A DNA stretch of 64,000 nt from assembly GCA_903813345.2 (NCBI GenBank), contig CAIIXF020000001.1:54331885-54395884 (forward strand), read 5' to 3'. The notes under the pieces were generated by a model that saw only the letters and a program-made list of their open reading frames with translations, had not been told where the DNA came from and did no database searches. The position numbers were made by a program, and so were the translations under genes. This document shows, piece after piece, positions 1 through 9,904 of this stretch (its first letter is position 1; each line of letters starts with the position of its first letter). This DNA comes from Owenia fusiformis (lineage: Eukaryota > Annelida > Polychaeta > Sabellida > Oweniidae).

Positions 1-480
1 CACTGCATCAACGAACAGTAGGTTTGCAATTAATAACGATTTTGTGTGTATACAAGCGCTATATAAATCAATCAAAGATACCTGCTATCCTCAAAAATGG
101 CTATTTTATCCCGAGTAATCGCGTGATAATTATCAATCTATTTGACAACAATTTCGTTTCAATAGTTTAAATTTTAACCCGGGACGAACAGACACAATGA
201 AGGACATGCGGAAATGTCATTTTAGAGATTGGTAAGTTTAACCTCATTTTACTTGTATAAATGACCATTTAATACAATAATATTGTGTTGAATCGCTTGA
301 TGTTATGTGTTTTTATATTGTTGTCAAGTATCAGTTGCATGTTATCGCGGAAAAATGGTTTCGGTGGATCCAAAACTTGCATCAATGGAAAGAATAGTAA
401 AGAGGTTAAACTCAATAATGGCCCCAAGAAAATTCTTAATAATAAATAACGCCGTTATTGAGTTTAACGACGTTGAACTA
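1..480. other. Non-coding stretch, probably AGMO intron
   Basis: No convincing exon or repeat seen. If AGMO exon 1 at 4488-4604 is correct, this lies inside or beyond its first intron on the minus strand. The small open frames here run into the adjacent transposon-derived inverted repeat and are not credible genes. Confidence 0.4.
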
Positions 481-648
481 ATTAACATGGTGACGGTTGT
501 GGCAGGCGTAAGTCTTGCAATAGATAGCATGTGCCTGGTCAGTGGTCACCCAGTGTTTACACAAACTCCTAATGTCACATGTCCGTCAGTGCAGTCACAT
601 GCTATCTATTGCAAGACTTACGCCTGCCACAACCGTCACCATGTTAAT
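481..648. repeat. Perfect 53-bp inverted repeat, 62-bp spacer
   Basis: Positions 481-533 and 596-648 are exact reverse complements, base for base. The right arm is the start of the inverted-repeat transposon at 596-4408. The left arm is a detached copy of the same terminus pointing the opposite way. The spacer holds the left copy of the presumed 10-bp target duplication (586-595). Confidence 0.9.
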
Positions 649-1049
649 CAGTGTTTTTTAAGTAGCGCAAGGATCCTGCCATGACCGTGGTAGTGTTATC
701 GTGTAAGCCTGGTATAACCGTGACAGGCTGGTATAACCGTGACAATGCTGTATTCTATTGCAAGGCCTGTCATGACCCTGGAAGTGTTATCGTGGAAGCC
801 TGGCGCGACCGTAGCCTTTATTGTGGTTTAAAAGCGAATGTGAATATTAATATGTATAGTAGTAATTTTGATTTTGACATGATTAAGGTAGTTAAACACC
901 ATGATCATAGTATTAAACTGTTTAAATGTAATGAGGATCACTTAAAATTGTTAAGGATATTCCTGGCATTAATGTCATACATATTTACTTGTCATTGCAA
1001 TACATTATAACGGTCATAGTAGAACTAAGCTAGCCTAAATCTCTACTAA

Positions 1050-1475
1050 CCACCCTCATACCTGGCCTTGCAATTCTACATTACATTGTCACGGTCATAC
1101 CAGGCTTTGCGATCCCATAATACATTGTCATGGTCATGCCAGGTTTTCAAATACACATTGTCACGGCCAATTATAGCAATCATAAATTTCTACATTACCA
1201 CTCTCATACTCGAACTTGGAATACTATATCACATTGCCATGGCGGTCATACCAAGCCTTGCAATACTATATTACATTGCCATGGTCATGTCAGGCCTTGC
1301 AATACACATTGTCACGGTTATAGCAGTCCTAATCGTAAATTTCTACATTACCACTCTCATACCTGAACTTGCAATACTATTTTACATTGTCACGGTCATG
1401 CCAGGCCTTGCAGTACTATATTACATTGTTACGGTCATATCAAGCCTTGCAGAACTATATTACAGTCGGTTTCAT
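1050..1475. repeat. Degenerate subterminal minisatellite in copy A
   Basis: About nine imperfect units of roughly 40 bp with the core cattgtcacggtcat followed by accaggccttgcaatact. Reverse-complement units recur in the right arm at about 4235-4330, and more units occur at 690-800. The array is therefore part of the terminal inverted repeat. The open frames across it are by-products of the repeat. Confidence 0.8.
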
Positions 1476-2295
1476 GGTAAAAATAGCAAGAACTTAACTT
1501 CGACATATAAGTGTTACCTGGTGAATGGGACCCTCACGTGCCTTCCCAATGGTAGTAAACGAACCCTAGTGTAACTACATCAGCTTATCTTTCCGTCCGA
1601 TCAACAATAAGTACAGTTATACAAGAAATGTAAACTAAGTGAAAATACTCCCCAAAATTTTCCGAAAGGCATTCATTTCCGGAAGTTATGATACGTTATG
1701 GTGTCACTACGGTAAATTATTGAAAAAAATCACAAAATTCAAGTTCTGGTGTGAGGTTCCATATCCATCCGCCAAAAGGTATGACTATATAGTCCATTTA
1801 AAAATGTGTGGTTTTGTTCTAAATAACGCCATAGTTGGCTTCTTGGGTACCTAGTATGCCACTATTTGGTATCAAAATAAAGAGGATGACTTCTACTTTC
1901 ATTTGAATTACGAAAATAGCGATGTAGGTCAAAATAGTTCCGGCGTGAGCATGTTTACTACGCGTATGCCCGTCATCTCAGAATTGAGGAAATGGTAGCA
2001 AACGCGAGTTACAATAAATGGACGCTGATATCTCAAAAAGTAACCTGACTCCCTATAATTTAATGTAGATCAATCGAAGTCCTATATGAACAGGTACATT
2101 TTGGTATATAACACCATGGGGGGTAAGCGTTTTATAGCTGATCACGAACGCCATTTGTGCAAAGTATTGTTCTGAATTTTCGAATTTGGTGCTGGATTAC
2201 GGTACTCACACCTCTGGGGTACATATCGCCATTTTCGAATGAATTAGCCCATACAATGACTATATTTCTGCAATCCCCTATACATAACCTTCATT

Positions 2296-3165
2296 TTGAC
2301 ACTATATTAATGATGCCCCAGACAAGATAAGAAACTCAATCAAAATTTTCGCAGATGACACCAAACTCTATGGGGAATATGTCAGTGCCGAACAGCGAGA
2401 GAGCCTTCACCAAGATATTGACACTCTAGTTAACTGGTCAAATGATTGGCAATTAAAGTTCAATCCAAAAAAAGTGTAAAGTTTTACACTAAGGTGGTAA
2501 AAACGTAAACCAACAATACAACCTAGATGGTACCATGATAGAGTCAGTGACAGAACAGAAAGACCTAGGATTCACCATAGACAAAGAACTAAAATTCAAA
2601 CAACACATCAGTCAAACTGCAAAAAAAAGCAAATAGTAAATTAGGAATTATCAAGAGAAGTTTTAGTCACACCAAGGAGATCATAGTGCCACTCTACAAA
2701 TCTATGATTAGACCTATATTACACTATGGCAACATTATATGGCACCCAAGACTCTTAGAAGAGGAGTGAAAATAGAACAGATACAGAGAAGAGCTACCAA
2801 ATAATACCAGATTTGAAGAATAAGCCATATCAAACGAGGCTTAAAGAGCTAAAGCTCCATTCCCTCTACTACAGACGTAGACGAGGAGACAGGTTAATAA
2901 AATTATTAATGGAATTGACACTAAAGAGCATAGCTCATTTTTTACCAAAGCCACCACAACCACTAGAGGGCACTCCCTGAAAATGTACAAACACCACTGT
3001 AACACCACCCTTCGACAGGACACCTTTAGCAACTGAATTATAGAAGACTGGAACAGCCACTCAGAGAAGGTAGTGACCGCCCATAGTGTAGATCAGTTTA
3101 AAGGGAGACTAGACAAACTTTGGCTAAATTATCACTATGATATAGTTTAATATCTATTGCATACA
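2296..3165 (+). pseudogene. 3' part of a CR1/L2-like non-LTR retrotransposon (dead)
   Basis: Conceptual translation with frame changes gives the end of a reverse transcriptase. A FADD catalytic box (variant of YADD) with TKLYG lies near 2350. It is followed by a WxNDWxLKFNPKKCK-type stretch, then EQKDLGFTIDKELKF, then LYKSMIRPILHYGNIIW. The usual C-terminal region with YRRRRGD and DWNSHSEKVV-type motifs follows, up to the TAG near 3150. This order is typical of CR1/L2/Jockey-type ORF2. Frameshifts and stops (for example after NPKK and near 2770) show it is inactive, and the 5' part is absent. It interrupts sequence that is continuous in copy B, so it inserted into copy A. Confidence 0.85.
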
Positions 3166-3231
3166 TTTAAATTAAGATCTGAGCAACTACAGGACTTTTC
3201 AAGACCAATCAGCTCAGAATTTGATGATAAT

Positions 3232-3427
3232 CAGTGATCTCCCCAGGATTTTTTCTCAAGTGGGTGCAGAATTCTCATTTTCACAATTCAGACCAAAATT
3301 GGTCAAAATATGCCAATTTTTCTCATTTTCAAGTGGGGGCAAATGGATTTTCAGGTGGGTGCAAGCCTATTTTCAAAATCTCAGGTGGGTGCTGCGCCCA
3401 TTTGCTTTAATGCTGGGGAGATCACTG
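3232..3427. mobile_element. Small MITE with CAGTGATCTCCCCAG inverted ends
   Basis: The 15-bp terminus CAGTGATCTCCCCAG at the left is matched by its exact complement, ctggggagatcactg, at the right. ATAAT flanks both sides, which may be a 5-bp target duplication. The interior repeats a theme of aagtgggtgca or caggtgggtgc. There is no coding potential. Confidence 0.65.
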
Positions 3428-4487
3428 ATAATGATGATGTGTCTCGTGGTGAAGAAAAGCTATCAAACATTGTCTGAAGAGCAGATTTATCTCCGTAATT
3501 CAACTTTTAGCATGGCGACCTTGACCTTGAAAAATATAGCCATTTTGGCGATAATAGGTGATTCAAAATTAAAAATTATTGCCTTTTCGTAGTTTTACTT
3601 TGACCAAGCCTAGAAAAAAATTGAAGTGGTAAACCTACCCCCATTTTTTAACATTTTTGTTGTCTAGAAGTGTTCCAGATGATATCAAAGTTTAAGAAAA
3701 TTTGTATATCTAGAAATATTTTATAAATTAGTGCCATTATGGTTGGTTTGGGTGCTTTTTTGCCCTCATTTTTAGCCCATTTCTATGGTTGCCATGGCAA
3801 CTATTAGGCTTGGGTAACTATGTCAACTTGATTTTTCAAGGACATCTGCCTGATAGTAGTTGGGCCAAGTTTCATGGGAAACGGGCCTTATTTGATATGC
3901 TGGCAGTGAGGTTGATTGTGGCAAGGAGTAAAACGACAAAACAATGGTGGAGTCATACCCGATGCTTGGATGTTCACATTTCACGCATGTTCGGTAATAT
4001 AACGTATCATAACTTCCGGAGATGACATGCCTTTAGGAAATCTTTTTGGAATATTTTCACTTCGTTTACATTTCTTGTATAACTGTACTTATTGTTGATC
4101 GGACGGAAAGATAAGCTGATGAAGTTACACTAGGGTTCGTTAGCTACCATTGGGAAGGCACGTGAGGGTCCCATTCATCAGGTAACACTTATATGTCGAA
4201 GTTAAGTTCTTGCTATTTTTACCATGAAACCGACTGTACATTGTCACGGTCATGGCAGGCATTGCAATATAATACAGCATTGTCGCGGTTATACCAGGCT
4301 TTCACGATAACATTACCACGGTCATGGCAGGATCCTTGCGCTACTTAAAAAACACTGAATAACATGGTGACGGTTACGCCAGGCGTTAGTCTTGCAACAG
4401 ATAGGGTCTCAGTGCAGTGATGATGTAACTTGATAAATATTTCGATATCATATAGACTATATTCCGAATTAACATTTATATAGTTAC

Positions 4488-4604
4488 CTGCTGCACATAG
4501 TTAGGGACATCTTCAACTCTTTCAAACGATGTTTCATTTGGGGTAACGGCATATGTGAAGTATCTTAATCCAGTGAGCAAATTTATTTCTACCGTTCCAG
4601 CCAT
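4488..4604 (-). CDS. AGMO: Alkylglycerol monooxygenase, first coding exon (partial)
   Basis: On the minus strand an ATG at 4604 opens 39 codons ending at a GTAACT donor (phase 0). The peptide has the pattern GLRYFTYAVTPNETSFERVE then DVPNYV. This matches the N-terminus of AGMO (TMEM195), where human has GFRMLFYTMKPSETSF and EEVPDYV just before the first membrane helix. AGMO is an ER membrane di-iron, tetrahydrobiopterin-dependent enzyme that cleaves the ether bond of alkylglycerols. Only exon 1 is seen. The membrane helices and histidine boxes must lie further left, so the transposon at 596-4408 sits in intron 1. The gene is head to head with BLCAP. The call rests on one short exon, but reading frame, splice site and motif spacing agree. 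Confidence 0.8.
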
Positions 4605-4964
4605 TTTTATTGTTGCCAATTAAGTCATAAACAAATTACAACAAATTAACAACTATCGGGAATAAATAACCCGTATAAAGGTATTCACATAACCTACATT
4701 TGTTGATTTAATTTTGTTAACTTAGTGTCCTACTCATATTTACATGACATTATTTAGTTTAGTAAAAAACGTTTTGTTTTGTAATTGTATTTGTCAAAGC
4801 TCAAGCAGCTTTGGCTTGATGACGTCATGCTGTTAGCGGAAGTAAAAGTTTTCTGAAAGATTTTAGTAAAAAGTAAACCTGTTTTATGAAATATTCGAGA
4901 CGACGTTTGATGAAAGTGTTATGGATTTAGAAAGCTGTACTATATAGGCACATATGTGACTAAA
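4605..4964. promoter_or_regulatory. Divergent AGMO / BLCAP promoter region with a CRE
   Basis: Only 360 bp separate the AGMO ATG (minus) and the BLCAP ATG (plus), so both promoters must lie in or near this interval unless distant 5' UTR exons exist. A perfect palindromic CRE, TGACGTCA, is at 4820-4827. No clear TATA box is placed for either gene. Regulation by CREB/ATF is inference from the site alone. Confidence 0.55.
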
Positions 4965-5207
4965 ATGTATTGCCTGCAGTGGCTAATTCCGGTGCTATTA
5001 ATACCTAAGCCTTTGAACCCTGCTTTGCTATACAACCATGCCATGTTCATGGTGTTATATTTGACTGGATTTTTCCTGGAGAGAAAACCCTGTACAATTT
5101 GTAGTATTGTGTTCATAATTGCTGTATTTATGCTATGCTATAGCTGTCAAGGGAACTGTTTATTCTGGAGCTGTGACGATTCTTGTGAAGGTGTCGTAAC
5201 TTGTTAG
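4965..5207 (+). CDS. BLCAP: Bladder cancer-associated protein homologue
   Basis: An 80-codon intronless frame. The N-terminus [20 protein letters not shown] is nearly identical to human BLCAP (87 aa). Further shared blocks are [11 protein letters not shown]-like (here [11 protein letters not shown]) and CYSCxGNC. BLCAP is a small, very conserved membrane protein with two hydrophobic segments (here about residues 7-45 and 50-65) and a Cys-rich tail. It is linked to growth control and STAT3 in mammals, but its biochemical role is unknown. An in-frame ATG three codons upstream (4956) would add MTK. I chose 4965 because the family starts at MYCLQW. Vertebrate BLCAP coding sequence is also in one exon. 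The C-terminus is shorter and differs from vertebrates. TSR2 begins 97 bp downstream on the same strand. Confidence 0.93.
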   Translation: MYCLQWLIPVLLIPKPLNPALLYNHAMFMVLYLTGFFLERKPCTICSIVFIIAVFMLCYSCQGNCLFWSCDDSCEGVVTC

Positions 5208-5304
5208 ATTATTGGAATCTTGCGTCACTAGACTATTGGCTATTAGGGTAGACTGACGCACCATATTATTAACAAAGTGGACACGCACCAATTAATTGTA
5301 AACT

Positions 5305-5865
5305 ATGGCCACTAATGGAACACCAGTCTTCTATACTGCCATTTCACGTGTATTTGAAAGTTGGACTGCTCTACAATTGGCGGTTCAACATGGCTTTGGT
5401 GGTATTGACAGTGTGGAAAAATCTAGATGGATGGTAGATGCCGTATACCAGTGGTTTCAAGACAATAAAGACATTGAAGATTTTGAACTTGAAGAATTCA
5501 TTGGAGAAATTACAAACAATGAATTTGACATGGTAGCAGATGACGGTAGTCTTCTAAATATTGCTAAGACCATATGTAAACACTATGCTATGTGCAAAAA
5601 TGGAAAAGAAATGGATGTGTTAAAAGAATTGGAAAAACTTCCAAAGGCTGCAACACAAAATAGTGTTAAAAAAGCTGAGGAGGTGGATGAAGGTGATGAT
5701 GATATAGCAACTGAAATACAGCGTCTTGACTTAGCTGCCACAACAAATGCATCAGTGCATGTTAATAACAGTCATTTAGAGGTTAATAACACTGATGTCC
5801 AAAGTAAAGATAACATTGATGAGGATGGATGGAGTGTTGTAACAAAAAAGGGGAAGAAAAGATAA
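5305..5865 (+). CDS. TSR2: Pre-rRNA-processing protein TSR2 homologue
   Basis: A 186-aa intronless frame. The N-terminal TSR2 domain (about residues 10-95) shows F..AI.RVFESWTALQLAVQ then HGFGG, and later YQWFQDN and LEEFIGEITNNEFD. An acidic stretch (EVDEGDDD, about 125-132) follows, and the protein ends with the family's DEDGWSVV-K-KKGKK tail. TSR2 is an escortin-type chaperone of ribosomal protein eS26 (Rps26), acting in nucleus and cytosol for 40S maturation. Human TSR2 is multi-exon, so the single exon is notable. There is no poly(A) tract or flanking duplication to mark a retrocopy. AATAAA signals follow at 6177-6186. Confidence 0.95.
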   Translation: MATNGTPVFYTAISRVFESWTALQLAVQHGFGGIDSVEKSRWMVDAVYQWFQDNKDIEDFELEEFIGEITNNEFDMVADDGSLLNIAKTICKHYAMCKNGKEMDVLKELEKLPKAATQNSVKKAEEVDEGDDDIATEIQRLDLAATTNASVHVNNSHLEVNNTDVQSKDNIDEDGWSVVTKKGKKR

Positions 5866-6176
5866 AACCTCATTGTAACATTTGGGCTTTGTACAAAAAA
5901 ATCTTGTAACCTCATACCCGACCCACAACCTAAGTTATCAACATGGTCGTTGCGGGGTTCAATCTATTGACATGAAGAATTACTAAATCTTGATTAATGT
6001 CCAATTATTTCAGATCACATTAAATGTGTATTACTCATTGGTTAACTTTAAAGGATTATATATATTTTTTAGCAAATGGAACACTCATTTTTAAATGAAA
6101 CTTCGTACACAGGTTGAAGTCAATGTGTAAAGACCGAGAAGAAAACTAATGAAAATTACTCTTATTTCAAGCATAA

Positions 6177-6186
6177 AATAAAATAA
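6177..6186 (+). terminator. Polyadenylation signals for TSR2
   Basis: Two overlapping AATAAA hexamers about 310 bp after the TSR2 stop. No AATAAA occurs between BLCAP and TSR2, so these are the first plausible 3' end signals for both genes. Confidence 0.6.
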
Positions 6187-6261
6187 ATTTAGTGATATTT
6201 TATATTTTAAAGTTGAACTCAGCAACGAACATGTTGGGAGAAGTAGGCCTATGGGAGTATA

Positions 6262-6723
6262 CTGTACTCCGGGTAAATTTCAACGCTATGAAATTTCGCG
6301 ATTTTTCAAAATTGCAATTTCGCGGCTATTTAATTTCGTGGATTTGAGTTGATGACATTTCGCCGGTAATTTTAGCCCGTTCAGAATCCGAATCATGTTT
6401 GTATTTCCCACAATTAGGGCATTTATTTGATTATTTTTGAATAGCTTTTTCAACTTAAATTTGTAGGATATCATTGTCGTCAACAGTTCTTGCCTTTGTT
6501 GGCCTAATAAACCAGTTCAAAATGTTAGACATTTTAGGCCTTTTTTAATTATCGCCCAACAACACTAAACGAAACGTTTTACACCGAACGAACGTATCAA
6601 AAGTCCCGGGTCAAATCTCCAGGGATTTAAAACAGAAATTTCACGACGATAAATGTTCGCAATTTTACTTCATTCGCGAACAAAGTGAAATTAAATCGCA
6701 CGCGAACAATACCCGGAGTACAG
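6262..6723. mobile_element. 462-bp TA-flanked MITE
   Basis: The ends are CTGTACTCCGGGTA and its exact complement TACCCGGAGTACAG, each bordered by TA (6260-6261 and 6724-6725). This is the signature of a Tc1/mariner-type non-autonomous element. The interior has many aatttcgcg/cgcgaa inverted words and no transposase. Confidence 0.8.
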
Positions 6724-6819
6724 TAATTTATTGTACAAAGCCAATGAGTTTATTACACATAACCTGGTATTTGGAGCCTATTCTTGCATCATGCACATTA
6801 CATATGCAATTTGGTCTCA

Positions 6820-7147
6820 CTGGCGGATTAGGGGGGGGGCCCAGGGGCCCGGGCCCCCCCCCCCTTGGGTGGGCCCAGAAAAAAAAAATTGGGCCCAAAA
6901 AAATTTTTGGGCCAAACAAGGCCTTCAGACCCCAAAAAGTGGGCCTTTTTGGTCATTACTGGGCCTTTTAAGGCCTTATTTGTTAATTTCAGGCCAAATT
7001 TTGAAGAAAATGGGCCTCAAAATTTCAAAATTTGGGCCCACTTTTGGATTTTAGGGGCCCAAAATTTTTTCCGCGCAAGCGCGGACGTTTTTTCTTTGAC
7101 CTGAAATTTGGGCCCCCCCCCTTGTTGGTTCCTGGATCCGCCCCTGG
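6820..7147. mobile_element. G/C-run interspersed repeat, copy 1
   Basis: It begins ctggcggattagggggggg and ends cctggatccgcccctggg, so the ends are inverted (CTGGCGGAT / ATCCGCC..). The body repeats gggcc/ggccc words at short spacing between A/T runs. Related copies lie at 15640-15872 and 59620-59757 and share the 3' part ('...ccccccttgttggtt..gatccgcccctg'). Several overlapping open frames here are low-complexity artefacts. Confidence 0.7.
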
Positions 7148-7317
7148 GTCTTCTAGTTTTGAAGCAACTAGCTAAAAGCTACCAGTTTTAAAAAATAGGC
7201 GGAAACTTAATTTGGAGGTAGCAATTTACAGTTTCACCCAAGAATATTTTATGTAAGAAGTGGTAAAATATGATATTTCTGACAAATTTTCACTAAACCA
7301 TAGCATACGGTTTTTTA

Positions 7318-7346
7318 GCCATGACATACGACGTCGTATGCCATGG
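7318..7346. repeat. Short palindrome
   Basis: CATACGACGTCGTATG is a perfect 16-bp palindrome, extended outward by CCAT / ATGG with two mismatched bases on each side (ga / cc). Confidence 0.85.
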
Positions 7347-7480
7347 TTTATGGATTTTTGCTACTTCAGACTCAAAACGAGGCTAAGTGTCAACATCGCC
7401 GGATCGTTTGGAAAATTCGAATTAAATGACTTAGTTTCCGACGATTCTGATGATGACTTTAACTATGGAATAAAAAGAAC

Positions 7481-7632
7481 ATCCTATGATTTACTCGTGA
7501 TATGATTTTAATCCACTCATGGTTATTGATATCTGCACTCTCTCGCTACGCTATCTACGCTATCTACGCTCGCTCGTGCAGATATCATATCCATTCGTGG
7601 ATAAAAATCATATCACTCATAAATCATAGGAT
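7481..7632. repeat. Long interrupted palindrome P1
   Basis: The arms pair over about 150 bp: ATCCTATGATTTA, TGATATGATTTT, ATCCA and GATATCTGCAC on the left meet their complements on the right. They are broken by islands that read alike on both strands' approach: CTCG opposite CTCA, and CTCA opposite TTCG. The centre is a short run of ctacgctat repeats bounded by CTCGCT words. See the palindrome-family finding. Confidence 0.85.
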
Positions 7633-7794
7633 ATCCTCTATATATAATATGGGATTATTCCAGTTCTATGCCTCTATGCCATTTATACCAACACACTGTG
7701 CTTTTGAACCAATCGCCTCTGGGGGGTTTCATCCCCTAAATCGACACTAACAGACTAAATGACTTTTTTGTCCATTTCAATATTATTAGATTAA

Positions 7795-7925
7795 TTAATC
7801 TGGGGGTCATTAACAGAACTTTCGCAAAGTTACGAATTCGTAATTCGTAACTTTATGAAATTCGTAAATATTTAAAAAGTTACGAATTGGTAAATTTACG
7901 AATTGGCCATTAACAGAACACTTTC
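7795..7925. repeat. Palindromic ttacgaatt cluster
   Basis: AAAGTTACGAATTCGTAATTCGTAACTTT is nearly symmetrical and is followed by further ttacgaattgg words. The phrase cattaacagaac..ctttcg occurs on both sides, about 100 bp apart. No coding potential. Confidence 0.6.
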
Positions 7926-8238
7926 GTAAGTCATTCATAAGTTTTATCGTTCGTAAACGAATTTCAAATTGTGACGTCATCTTATATCACTATGTAGCAC
8001 AAATAGAAATATGATGTCATTTGATATCAATTGCACGCTGTGATTAAACCTGTCTCCGCGATTTCAAAGATTCCCAGCTCAGGAACATATTTGCTTATCT
8101 TGAAGAATTGGTGGATATTTTAGCTTGAAACTTAGCATGCATATAAAGAACAATCTCCTTTTGCCAAACTGCATGGGCGTAGCGTTAGTCTTGAAAAAGT
8201 AACCAAACTTAAATATATTTTGACACTTGTCATTGTCA

Positions 8239-8510
8239 TCTGCAGTCATTGTTGTACCTTTAAATTGCAGCCAAAATTTCAAAAGCCCAATTCGCCAAAT
8301 TAAATATTATATCTGTTAGCACCAAATTAAAGCAATTTATACTGTTATAGTAATGAATCTAAACATTCAGTTTTGAAGGGCCCCTCTGCTGTCATTGTTG
8401 CACCTTTAAATTGCAGCCTAAATTTCAAAAGCGCAATCCGCCAAATTAAATATTATATCTATTAGCACCAAATTAAAGCAATTTATAGTAATGAATCTAA
8501 ACATTTGGTT
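8239..8510. repeat. Tandem duplication, unit about 146 bp
   Basis: Two adjacent copies start at 8239 and 8385 and share cattgttg-acctttaaattgcagcc and ccaaattaaatattatatct-ttagcaccaaatt. The second copy lacks about 9 bp (actgttatag region). Confidence 0.85.
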
Positions 8511-8733
8511 CTGTTTCATGGTCAGTTTAAGTTGTAATCAAATAATTTCATTTTGGAACGCCATCTATCTACCCAGTTCCTAAGGTGAAATGTTTAATGA
8601 AATAAAACAAATGAAATGTTCAGGTTTTGTAACTTTTGTATACAATATTGGATATTGTCAGATTGTGGTGGAATTTTAAACACATCACTTTTGGAATAGG
8701 CCTTAGTGATATACACATGTGTTTTCCAAGAAT

Positions 8734-8856
8734 GACAATAAAATTGTTATAATAAAATAAGCTTTCTTTTATGTACTCATTTATTCTTTGAGCCAATACC
8801 AAAAGGGGCTGGATCTGGCTTCGGATATGTGTATAGACATATGTTTGATCTCTGTA
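8734..8856. repeat. 123-bp direct repeat, left copy
   Basis: Identical over its full length to 12834-12956, exactly 4100 bp away. The two copies bracket the decayed mobile-element-like gene at 9905-12064. A short inverted match (ggaaagttYcacgatttgttcc) also links 8900-8930 with 12782-12803. This suggests element termini, but no full element could be delimited. Confidence 0.9.
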
Positions 8857-9904
8857 TAGCGAGATAAATAGTGACATAAAAAAGGGCGAAAGCGCCGAAA
8901 ATGGAACAAATCGTGGAACTTTCCATATATGACCAGACAACCTTCCTGGGTGTAAAAAGCAACTGTGCCGAAAATTTCCTCCATTTTTTATCTACTTTTC
9001 GCAATTTTTACCCATACCCCTAAAATTTATAGGGGTAGGCTTAATGACCATCCATAACATTTTAGGATTATCATTAAATAGTATCATAATTTCAATGTTG
9101 GGACCTTTTACCATGATACACATGATAATGGGTCAGATTGCAGTCAATTTTTAGCAAAATGAATATTTACTTATCTTTAATTAATTCCTTTTATCTCTTT
9201 TCCATAGTGGCATGTACTTCGACATAATAAACAACGTAATTTTAATTGAAAATAAAGTTTGACAAACTATGTGACATCTGATGAGTGACTTGAATGCAAA
9301 TACAGAATAATCTAGCAAAAAGTGTATCTTTCTTAAACAACTACCAAAATCACTTCTTGTTTTTGACAAGGTCATGCTTGAGTGACAATGAGCATCAACG
9401 TTTATGATAGGATCTAGATCAGTTTTTGTAAGTATGATTTTGACCTACATGATTAATAAAAATAATCAAGAAGTTGTTCTGCTCATTTTGATTAAAGAGG
9501 CTCTATGCCATAGGATAGCAAAATCAAGACCCCTCTGGACTTTTTGCATATTGATGTTCACCACATATATACCCATCTACTTACCAAAGAAGAAGTCCCA
9601 AATCCCCCTCTTTCAGTGTTAATTTCGCGATTGTGCTGGCCGATCTAATTATTTTCGAAGAAATTAATTCAATCTGAAGTGTGAATATACCGGAAAGTCG
9701 TCCTGTTATCTGATTGGTCGTTGAATTTGTTCATCATAAACCTGATTGGCAGCCTGGTTCAAGGCACTTGTGGGCGCTTGTGCGACTTAATGGGGATTCC
9801 TCTCGCTAGCTGAGGAAGCGACTGTTAAGAATGAGTCTTATGTGTATTGGGAGGGGGTCTTGTTACTTGGGTAGATTTCAGGTAGATTACCAATCAATAC
9901 AATT
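8857..9904. other. Non-coding stretch
   Basis: AT-rich with scattered short frames on both strands that match nothing I recognise. It may be the 5' part of the mobile unit that includes the decayed gene downstream. Confidence 0.4.

Larger units (their letters stand above)
596..4408. mobile_element. Inverted-repeat DNA transposon, copy A (non-autonomous)
   Basis: The left end (596 to about 1700) and the right end (about 3980 to 4408) are long imperfect inverted repeats, including blocks such as ttttttaagtagcgcaagga on the left and its complement on the right. A 10-bp direct repeat, TCAGTGCAGT, flanks the element at 586-595 and 4409-4418, which would suit a Mutator-like (8-11 bp) duplication. 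No transposase is visible. The inner terminal block (about 1480-1700 and 3980-4230) and part of the interior (about 3440-3600) recur in copy B at 24926-27012. The middle holds a non-LTR fragment and a small MITE. It lies in the predicted first intron of AGMO. Superfamily assignment is uncertain because copy B is flanked by TA only. Confidence 0.75.

Noticed and set aside
307-1574. Open frames of 109-168 codons at the left end
   Set aside because: They fall in the transposon's inverted arms and minisatellite. Their repeated peptide words mirror the DNA repeats.
6728-7104. Several overlapping Gly/Pro/Lys-rich frames
   Set aside because: They are translations of G/C and A runs in an interspersed repeat, present in three frames at once.
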